The notes beneath the pieces were generated by a model. That model worked only from the letters and a program-made list of their open reading frames with translations, ran no database searches and was not told the DNA's origin. From Lagopus muta (Eukaryota > Chordata > Aves > Galliformes > Phasianidae): DNA of 64,000 nt. Location: NCBI RefSeq assembly GCF_023343835.1, contig NC_064472.1, positions 9,477,469-9,541,468 on the forward strand. The letters are read 5' to 3'. The position numbers were made by a program, and so were the translations under genes. Below are positions 1 to 23,800 of this stretch, in pieces; the first letter of the stretch is position 1; every line of letters starts with the position of its first letter.

Positions 1-13348
<13,348 letters not shown>

Positions 13349-13960
13349 GGTGCTGAGGGGAAAGGGGCGAGGGGAAGCGCGCGACGGCGGCTCCTCAGAG
13401 CGGGCGGCGGCGGCGGACGCGGGTCTCGGGGCGGGCTCGCGGAGGACGCGGGTCGGGGCGCTTCGCGCTGACTGAAGCTCAGAGCCGACTCATCGGAAGG
13501 GGGAGCTCCGCCCCGCCCCGCGCCTCCTCACCTGCCTAGCAACAGCGTGCGCTGGCCAATCGGAAATTCCGCCCCGCGCGGAGCTCGGCCAATCATAAAG
13601 CGGATAGAAAGGGGGGGGGGGGAGGGGGGGGAAGAAAAAAAAGAAAGAGCGCCCTCTGTCCTTCGCCCCGCCCCTTTCCTTTTCACCTCCCAATCGTCAC
13701 TAGCCAAGCGCCACAATGGTCAGCCAATCGCAGCGCTCCTCTGCTGTGGCCGCTCTACCAGACAACGCGGGCCGGGCAGCCAATAGCAAAAATCCGCCAA
13801 TAGGAAAATCCAGGCGGGAGCTCCCTCCCCGACAGCGACCCGCCTCGCTTCACGGTTGGCTAGCACCTGAGCGGAGAGACACGGACTATGAGCGCTGCAG
13901 CCAATCAGAAGGGCGGGAGCTGGTGACTGACAACTTGGCGAGCGTCACTCGTGCGATGAC
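13349..13960 (-). promoter_or_regulatory. VCP: VCP promoter: CpG island edge with seven CCAAT boxes
   Basis: Upstream of the VCP ATG the sequence is CpG-rich, with a GC-box run (CCGCCCCGCCCC near 13509). It carries seven CCAAT motifs, all reading on the plus strand: 13556, 13589, 13690, 13724, 13780, 13797 and 13901. Several have the extended NF-Y-type form (GGCCAATC, AGCCAATC). I see no TATA box in a convincing place. This fits a constitutive housekeeping promoter bound by NF-Y and Sp factors, which is inference from motifs. The transcription start is not fixed; it probably lies between 13360 and 13550. Confidence 0.75.
13602..13650. repeat. Polypurine tract with G12 and G9 runs
   Basis: A 49-base almost pure purine stretch on the plus strand, with a run of 12 G, one A, nine G and then A-rich purines. 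It lies among the VCP CCAAT boxes. Such tracts can form G-quadruplex or triplex structures and are unstable in length. Confidence 0.85.
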
Positions 13961-14476
13961 CGCGCACGGGCTCTGCCGGGCGCTCCGTGCGTGGGCGAGA
14001 ACGCGAGGACGCGCTGTGTTGTCACGCCGGCGAAGGGAGGGTGCTTAAGGCTGGGGCTCCTGGACGGGGACCCGAGGTTTGGTTTTGTTATGCTTTCTCC
14101 CAAATTTAAGGGATCTGGGGACAGCTCTGGAAGGTTTGACTCCGTGGGTTGTGACCCCTTCGAGAGGCACTGCACACCATCCACCTCCATGCACCCCAGC
14201 ACCTTCCAAAGCTCTAATTTGGCTCCTGTGCTCCCCATTCCCTCTCGGGGGTAGCAGGAGCACAGCAGGAGCCCCATTGCAGCCCCACGGTTACACTAGA
14301 GGCCAGGAGAGCAGCCCTGGGTCTCAGTTGCTTTTGCTGGCTCATGCACCACACAGGAGGTGAGAGCTCCAAGCCACATACTTGAGCTTCAGTCACTTTT
14401 CTAGGCTCCAAACTGTAGTGACTGAGCAAAAAAGCAAACATACAAAACACAGGTAAAACAGGGCATCTGACAACCC
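13961..14476. other. Intergenic DNA between VCP promoter and FANCG 3' end
   Basis: About 500 bases of unique-looking DNA with no gene, transposon or tRNA that I can recognise. CpG density falls away from the VCP side. The predicted FANCG cleavage site lies at the right edge. Confidence 0.5.
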
Positions 14477-14482
14477 TTTATT
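14477..14482 (-). terminator. FANCG: FANCG polyadenylation signal AATAAA
   Basis: AATAAA on the minus strand lies about 375 bases past the FANCG stop codon at 14858. It is the first canonical hexamer downstream, so the 3' UTR is about 0.4 kb and cleavage is expected near 14455-14462. Confidence 0.75.
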
Positions 14483-14857
14483 TTATAAGAATGTCCAGCT
14501 TTGCCATCAGCTCCTTGCAGCAGGGAGCACAGAGCAGGATTCATCACGGTACAGCAGCACAGCTGATGTTAACTCCAAAAGAGCAAGGGTATCTCCACTC
14601 ATCTCCCACACTCCCAGGACATATTCCTCAGGCTCACAGCTGTGCCAGCAGTATCAAGACCATGATCTTCACTGTGAGAAAAGAAGTCCCAGAAGAATTT
14701 ACATAAATTAAATAGATCTGAGGCTGTCCTTCTGTTTCAGACTTTTGGGAAACCACCTTCGTCCAAAAGTTGCTTTGAGTCTTGGAGGAGTCCTTAAGGA
14801 CCTCATGCCACTCTGGAAGGCTGCAAAACTTCAGCAGGTGGCAATGAGTAGACTGGA

Positions 14858-17800
14858 CTATCTTGAGGAATCCTGCCTTGTGGTCCTGAGGTAATCCTGT
14901 ATGCATCTAGCAAGAGATTCATTCTTTGGGAAGGTTGCCTGCTTCAGACATGAGTCCAGGTACAAAGGGAAGGACCTGAAAGAGAAGAGAGTGTTGCAGC
15001 CATAAGATCTGTGACATTCCTTCACCACAGTCTTACTATACTAGAAAGTTCACTCCTCCCGCACTGCATAAAGCCCCCAATTCTCACCCCAGCCTTTACT
15101 CTCCCATTTTGCCATCACAAAACAAGGCTTTAGCTCTGTGTCTGCTCTTTTGTAGAGCATCTCTGACTACACAGAGGGGCAAAGCTCCTCAGGTTTTATA
15201 CTGAGACAGGAGAGGTTTAGGGGAGATACTAGGAGGAAGTATTTCACACAGAGTGTGGTGACGCACCGGAACAGGTTGCCCAAAGAGGCTGTGGATGCCC
15301 CATCCCTGGAGGCATTCAAGGCCAGGCTGGATGTGGCTCTGGGCAGCCTGGTCTGGTGGTTGGCGACCCTGCACACAGCAGAGGGGTTGAAACTTGATGG
15401 TCTTTGTGGTCCTTTTCAACCCAGGCCATTCTATGATTCTTTGATTCATTCAAACTGCAGGTGCAGGCTAGGAGGAGCTGAGTTAAACTGTTCACTGTTT
15501 AAAACACAGGCTGCACTGTCAGAGCTCTTGTGTGTGGCCTCTTGACGTCCCACATGCCCTACTACACACCTTCCTTGCCTTTCCTGCTGCCCATCTTCCC
15601 CAGCATGGCTCTCCAAGTACTTCTGCCAGTAATCAGCAGCCTCTTGTTTTCGGTTCAGTTTCCACAGGACTTGCACCAGGTAGAAGGCAGCAGTGGTGTC
15701 ATCTACAAGACACCATGATGGATTCAGACATTAGCAGGGAAAGATCAGGCCCCCCATACTGCTGCAGTGCTGCAAAAGAAGCTTAGCTACCAGATGCAGG
15801 AACATGAGGACAGCTGGTGCAACAGGGGAGGAGACTGTCTATGTCACAGGCTCTAATTATAACCCTGCGGCTGGCAGCCAGGATGGAAGCCAAGACAGAT
15901 GGCATCAGGCCTGCAGCACAGCCAACCACTCCTCTGTTTGGACACGAGTTGGGGTTTTCCTAGCATACACATCTGCAGTCCCAGCACACAGCACTGGCCG
16001 GGAAGGAACCTCAGTCAGGTCTGGGACCACCAGTTTTGGCAGATCCTGCTAAGACTCAGGACCCCTACAGCATCTCAGCACTGCTGGAACACTGAGCAGC
16101 AGAGTTTGCAGAGATCACCCCAGAGCACTCATAGCACACTGCTCTGCACCCTTCTCCCTTAAAGGCCTCCACACTCAGCCTCTGGGCTGCCAGGTGTAGA
16201 CAGGCACCTTCCCTGGATGAAGCAAGACTCCACCTATCCAGCTATTTTGTTCTAGAAAAGCAAACCTTCTTGAGAAGAAGCTGACTGTACCAGGAGTGGG
16301 AAGGAAGAACTGAAAACTTTCAGGCTGCCTTAGGGCAGTAGTCATGATCAGTGTTCTGATGCATTCATCAAGCAATAGTTAGTAGTTCACCAAACTCACC
16401 AAGCTTCAGAGGAGCACCTCAAATATGTAACATGCTAGTAGCCCTTGGTATTTGAACAAGCATGACCTAAATCATGATGTCTTTCTGCTGAAGTCATTAA
16501 AGCAATACAGGAAAAAAAAAAAAAAAAAAAAAAGTGAAAATTCTCTGTTCCTCATGAAAAAGAGCCTCTTACCTGGTGAGATCTGCAAGCCATGCTGAAA
16601 ATCCAGCAAGGCTTCCTTGTGCCTCTCCTGCTCCAAAAACTGTATCCCTCGCCCAATCAGAGAAAGCAACCTGATCTTCTGGAGAACCTTCACTTCTGGC
16701 AGGAGACTCTCTGTCACATAAAGTCACAGGTTAGTGGTAAAGACGTGTGAGATCTGCTTGGGCTGCTCATCTTCCAGCTCCCCTTCTGCACAAACAGCGG
16801 CAGAGCCAAGACTGCTGCCAGGCTGGGAAAGGCCAGGAGGCAGCAAAGGGTAAGACCAAAGAACATCAGGAGCTTGGTATGTTACATGCCTACAGTGTAA
16901 CAGTAACCACAGCAGTAGCTTGGCCTGCTCATCTGCAAATCTCACACAAATCTTTCCTCTGAAATCCAGTACTGAGAAGCTTCACAATTCATTTAACTGT
17001 CACCTTTGTGAGAGAGAAGAAAGCAGAGCAAGGCCAAATTCTGCTCCAACGAAACCAGCCAGTCCTTTCAGTGTGGCACAGAGCTCAGCACACTGCAACA
17101 AACACCTCCTGCCAAAGATGGCACTGGAGATGCAACCTTCTTTTACATGCCCCCACCAGGCATGCAGATGGAGACAACCAGACACAGATCCCACACAGTG
17201 CCTACCTGCTGGTTCAACCACACAGTGCCCTACCTGCTGGTTTAACATCACGCCCACAAGGCTGAAATCGCAAGAGGTCGTTGAGGCACCTGCAAAGTGG
17301 TAGAACAGAACTTCAGTGCCATGCCTGGACTAGAAAGTCAGCTGTAAGCTGTCACACCAGCCCCCATGCTGATCTGTGCTCTGCTCAAACCAGTCATTAC
17401 AGCCTGCTAGAGAGGCTGTCTCTCACAACACGACATTGTTACCTGCTGAATTGCATTATGGCCTCCTTGCCTTTGCCAAGCTTAGTCCATGCCCAGCCCT
17501 GGTGCAGGTAAGCAGCTGCTCTCCACATGAGGCAGAACAGACTCTCTCTCTTCTGAGACAGGAGCCCACCAGCCAGCCCAGTCTCCAGTGATGCGTGCTC
17601 TGGCTGTTCCAGCTTCTCCTCAACTTGTACTATCTGTGGGATTAGGTGAGTTGTCCTGCTGATGACCTCATCACACACCGTTAATGAATCCTGATGCCTT
17701 CCATCTTGCTCCAAGGCAGATGCTGCTTCCAGGAACACCTCAGGGATCCTAGGCAGAGGTGAGCCACTATCTAGGGGAACCTGGTGAGCAAAAGCGATGG

Positions 17801-20800
17801 CAGTGCTAAGATATAGCCAAACAAAAGAACCATGTTTACTGAAAACCCAGAGCTGCTGCCCAGCAAAGCTTAGACCCATCCCCACAGCCACTGGAGCCTG
17901 TTGCAGGAAGCAGAAGGTGTCGCGCAACAATAGCTCAGCAGTCAAGAAGGCAAAGCCCTACTTCTAAAGCAAAGGGTATCCAAAACCAGGCCAACAGCTG
18001 CTCCCTACAAGACGGAGCTGTTTCTCCAGACAGCAGTGGCAAGCAGTCTCTTGTGCGAATCCAAAAACAGACAGGCCAGAGTCACCAAATCCCAGTTCAT
18101 TTCCTCCATATTTCAGGTTAGACACTGGAGCCTGGAGTCAAGCTGTGAAGTCTGGGCTAAGGCTTCATCTGCCAAGTCACCAAGATACCTGCCTGTTGCT
18201 GCAGTCCCTCCTGCAGCAGAGCCAGAAAATCCAGGTAATATTCCACTGCATCAGCCACCCTGAAGAAACAGGACAAGTGTTGGAAAACAGGGTGAGCCTG
18301 AGAAGTGCCAGCAGCCAGGCTTAACCTGAACTGTCAGCCTGCAGGTGCTCCCTGCACTGTACTCACTCTAGTTACAATACCTACAACTTTAGCAGAGCTA
18401 CAACAGCAGTACTGGACTTCCAGGAACACAAAAAAGAAGAAAAAAACCCACCACAGATCCCAAACAAGTAGCATGTTGCAAGCAGACTAGAAGCTGCTGT
18501 TACCTCCCATCCTGGAGACACCTTTGTGCCAACAGGTATTTCACTTCAGAGGGGTGGTGATGGCGAAGGAGAGAAGCTAACATTGGTGTGTTGACAAGGA
18601 GATCTGCTTGGATTAGGAAGTATGGACTAGTGGAAGTAGCTGATGGAGAGTTTTTTTCCAGAGCCTGCAAAACAGGAACAAAATATATTATCAGCACAAT
18701 CCTGGTCAAGTCCCAAACAGCTGCAATCACTTCTTATTTCTGGCATCTGCAGATGTACCCAGAAAGTAGAAATAATACATCCTGTGCACAAATCATTGTC
18801 ATTCACTACATCACAGCCACTTTCAGGAAAAGGAAGATCACAGCAAGACAGGCAGATTCATACATTCCACACAACATTAGGAGATATATAAGACCATTCA
18901 CCCAGAGAACATGTGCCCCAACTTTTCAGTTCACACTGCTCTGACTTGTCTGAAACAGCATCTCCCATTGCAGCCACAGACCTGGTTAGACCAGATCTGG
19001 GGCCATTAGTAATAAGAGACTGCTCTCCACGACTGTGTTTGTATGTGATGCATTTCAAACAGCTGAAGAGCCAAGCTCAGTGTTTATGGCTGTGATCTGC
19101 TCCTCCTAGGATGATCAAGTTTGCTATGACTGACTAATGTACACCTACAGCCACCATCTGCCTTACAAGGCCTCTTTACTAGACAATTAAGAGACTGATA
19201 CTCTCCGACACCAGAAAATAGCCGCTTCTCAAGCCACCGAAAATCTGAACTAGGACTCAGAGATCTTGCCACATCCAACAGCTGGGTGCCAACAGCAGGA
19301 ACTCCTGACCAAGCTGGGCTCCTTCCTGCCCACTGATGAATCCAAAGAAGCAGTTGCTGAAGGTACTAGATTTCTATTTTAGAAACCCCCTCAGAAAGCA
19401 GAAGCATGCTTGAAGGTCCATGCAGGCTCTGCGAGACACAAAAAAAAAAAGCCAGCAGAACTACAGGAGACATATACCTCATAGAGTAGAGATAGGGCCT
19501 GCAGCTCTGCATCTGTCTCCCCCAGCTCCTGGTACACCGCTGCAATGTGAGACAGGGCAGGATGGCACTGGAAGTCTACCTGGAGGGCCCGCTTCAGGTA
19601 CTGAAGTGCTGTCTGAGGCTTGCCCTAGGAAGGTGGGAAGAGGTGTTTGCTGCAAGGACATCTTATTGATATCTTTACAGTTCTGCTTTGTTTCTCTAAT
19701 GATCCCCCCTAAGCAAAGGCAGTTTACACTCATATAAGTTAGCCCAGCAGCTCATCAAACCCCCTTCCGCACTGCCAGCTTCCCTCACAGAACTCCTTCC
19801 ATCCCCACCAGGCAGCATATTCATATCAGTTGTTCGCAGCACTTCAGACTCCCTCCCTGGAACCATTATTCTGAGTTTATCTTTCCACGTCAATCTTTCA
19901 CGCTCAGACAAAAGCCTTGCCTGTATTTTGAGGCTGCCAAGGAGGCTGGAATAACAAGGGAAAATTCTGCTTGAAACCTTGACTTCTTGTAGCAGACTAG
20001 GACCACGCAGAAGCAGCATGGACATTAGCATGTTTCCCCAGCTTGCTCTGGGCTGCTTTCCCTTTTCCCTTCAACAGGGGGGAGGTGAGGCTTGGCCATT
20101 ACCATTCTCTGAGCACAGCAGCCAAGGCAGACGTAGATCTGGGCCAGGACCCTCGTGGAGCAGAATCCTCCTGCAGCCTCCTGGAGAAGGCAAAGGGTAG
20201 TGGGGAGGTTCCCTGCCTCCAGCTCTTGCAACCCTAGGACAGATCCAATATCTCAGCTCTGCAGCTTCCCTTCCCTTTTTGCCTTTCCATCAAGCAAGCA
20301 CATGTAGACACCTTCCTCATTCATCCCTTGCTTACAGATCTACTCCCACAAAAGAAGCAATCCTATGGGTCCAGCTGTGCTGGATTCTGGGCTGCATCAA
20401 AACAGGAGTGGCCAACAGGGAAAGGAAGTCCCCTTCTGCTCTGCCCTTGTGAGACACCATCTGCAGTATTGCATCCAGGTCTGAGGCATCCAGCACAAGG
20501 ATGCAGACCTGTTGGAACAGGTTCAGAGAAGGCCACAAGGATGATCAGATAGCTGAAGCACCTCTCCTGTAGTGAAGACAGATAGAGCTGGGATTGTTCA
20601 GCCTGGAGAAGGCTCACTGTGGCCTTCCAGTACCTAAATGGGGCCTGCAGGAAAGATGGAGGAAGGCATTTTTCCCAGATCATGGTGATAGGAGAAGTAT
20701 TAATGGCTTTAAACTAAAGCAGGGTAGATGTAAATTAGACATTAGGAGGAAATTCTTTACTCAGACAATAGTGAGGCACAGGAACAGGTTGCTTAGAGAA

Positions 20801-23800
20801 GTCCAGGAGTGTCCAAGGTGAGTGGAGCTATAGACAACCTGGTGGAAGGTGTCCCTGCCTACAGCAGGGAGGTTGGAAGTGGATAATCTTTAGGGTTCCT
20901 TCCAACCCAAACCATTCTATAAATTCTGCTCTATAAAATTAAATAATTATCTGCTGAAATACGAGATGACAAGGTTGCACAATAGCTTTGCATGTCTCTC
21001 ACAGCATTGTAATCAGAAGGAACAATATACTCACAAAAGTCAGGCAACTAAAGACAAACAAAATAAAGCCCCCTGTCAGCCTTCTATTTTATACAAGGTC
21101 ACTGTGAATCCCATACACCAAGCTAAGCCACAAGGCAGGATGAAGAAGAGGGAGTCTTAGCTGGAAGAAAAATCAGAGAAACACCGGATAACAAGCTTAG
21201 GCCTAAAGACTGAGTCCAGGCTCTTTTCTGAAGAGAAAAGCCCAATGGCTGGCATGCTTAGGAAGAGCAACCAAAACAACAGCAGCAGGTGGGTGAGAGG
21301 AGGGTGTGCTGGGACAAATGAGCAGGGGAAGGAGTGACAAGGGTGACCACCTCCTTCACACAAACCTTGCAAGAAGGCAGCTGCAGTGCACAGGGTCCCC
21401 TTCAAGTCCTCAGCGCTCTGTACAAGGGAAACGGAGACCTCCTCAGCAGGTGCTCTCCATGCCTTGAGAAGGGTGAGGAGCTCATTTTTCTCTCCACTGC
21501 ACGGAGCTCTCCCTGGATCCTGTGAACATACAGAGGAGAGAAGGCAGGGAATGCTGAGGAGAAATAGGAAAAACAGACCCCAGGGTAATGGGAAACAGAA
21601 CACCAACTAAACCCTTCCCAGTGATCTATACAGGGGAGCATTCCACCCCCTCACTTTAACTACAATCCACTCACACTGTGATTCCTGCCTGACCCTAGGC
21701 AGCACCTCTCCACATCAGCGTGAGGTGTAGCCAAAGGGACTCCCAGCAAGGCAGGTCTGAGTGCTGTCTGAAAGCATCTGCCCCTCCTTATCAGCAAGAA
21801 GGGTTCTTTGCCTTGCTCTGTAGAGACTGCAAGTCCACCAGCAGCCTCCATCATGTGCCTGGTGCCCCAGGATCTCTGGGATCCATTAACACATTTGGGA
21901 CTGTTTTCAGTAAACTGGGATGCCAGGTAAAAACAGAGGTGACTGGGAAAAAGTGTTTCAGATCTGCAAATGCTATGGAAACATATGCAGAGTAGGCTTT
22001 CTGACAAACACAGAATTTGTGTCAGCTCTGCATCCTTTAGCAAACTGGCAAGTATTTATTTTAGACTGTACAAATATAGGTACAGCACACACTGATGACT
22101 TAGAAACTCACAGTGACAGCAAGAAAGTGAAATACAAGCCCAGGCTAAATGGGGCTCCTGGCAGCAGCAAACAAGTCAGACGCTTCCCTTTGGGGTAGAG
22201 CACACAAACTGGCTAATGCCCACCCACAGGTGCCTTGGCTGCAAATGACGTGACTCGCCCAAAAAAGCTTCAAGTGCCAGCTGCAGAGCAAAGCAGGCTA
22301 CAAGAGCTGCAGGAGGCAAGGTGTAACCTGTGTAAGAAATCCCCAAGGCTAAGAGAAGGTGGCTAATTCACACTTCAGAGCTGTAGGAGGAGCACAACAG
22401 GCAAACACTCTGGCACACGGCAGTGCAGGAGCTGCTCAGCATGCATCCGTGCTCAGATACCTCAGCACTGCTCAGGAGTCGGAAGAGGTCAGTGATGCTC
22501 TGCAGGCAGCTATCTGCCAGCCACCATGCTGCCTGCAAGGCCCCCAGACGGTGCAAAGGTGCCTGTAGTTCCTCAACAGTTACTTCCTGCAGCACCTTCT
22601 GCCACAGCTCTTCTGTGCTGAGGTCCTGTCCAGAGGTTCCACAAGCCTCCAGAACTGGAAAAAAAGATAAGCCAGAAATCAAAACTAAACCAAAATATCT
22701 CACCAAAAAGCAACCACGAGACAACAGGCCAATACTCTGTAACGGTCACCTTTCCAACAGGCAGAGAAACGCTGATACAAGCGTGGTCTCCTTGGCAGTA
22801 AGGGATGGAATGGACTTAACAAGGCTTGCCCAGGCTACAGAAGCAGCACAGGAAGCAAACTCTGACAGTGGAGCTAATGGCTTCACACAAAAGAGACACT
22901 ACACACTTCAGAGCTATGGCTACAGCTTTACTGAGTTCTCCTGATATTTTATATCCTGATATTACCATTTGTCCAAGAGCAAACGTGCTAACACTGCAGA
23001 TTTCTCTCCAAATTTCTCTTGCAGCATTTTTTAGTAGGCTTTCTTTGATCCCACCATACCATAATAAAAACACTAGTTTGCTAAAGTCACTAAAACTTTG
23101 CTAGAGAAATGGCATCTTATGTAGTAAAAACTCTCCGTTCCCTTAAATTTTTCTGTTTTGCTGCAGGCAAGACAGCCACACAGCTGCACATCATCCACAG
23201 CCACATGCAGCTCTACCTCCTCCATTCCTGGCAGAGCCAGTCTTCCTTGTTCAAAGATCCTTCTCTTCTGGCCAATTATGGTACATCACTAAAGCACCGA
23301 AATAGTTTTCCTTACCCCTGCAGAGCCCTTGGCGTATTCCTTCTGCTTCTCCTTTGATGGCACAGTCAGATGTTCCCATGACAAAGAGCAGCGAGTTGTA
23401 GAGGACAGTAAGCTCCAGAGGCATCGCAGGGAGGGCAGGTGGCAAGCCTAGAATCAAACCCAACAAGACACTGATCTTCCTCTTCACGGCTTTAGAAAGC
23501 CCTACAACCACCCGTGCTTTGTGACAAGTTTCCTGTCATTTATTTTGTTGTTATGGTGTGAATCTGTAACTTGAGGATTGCACAAGCTAGAGTGACAGCA
23601 GATGCTCCCCACCTCTCCAGGTGCCAGCTATGATTCAGCCATCTGCTCCTCTGGTATCCAGATACTGCAGCATTCCAGGCCTTATCTTACAGCACTTCCA
23701 AAAGACCACCAAAAACCTGCCCCCTTCCAGTACTGATCTATTATCTTGAACATAGACAGATCTCCTGCACTGTCTCTCCCCAGGTACCTCCACAGAGCAA

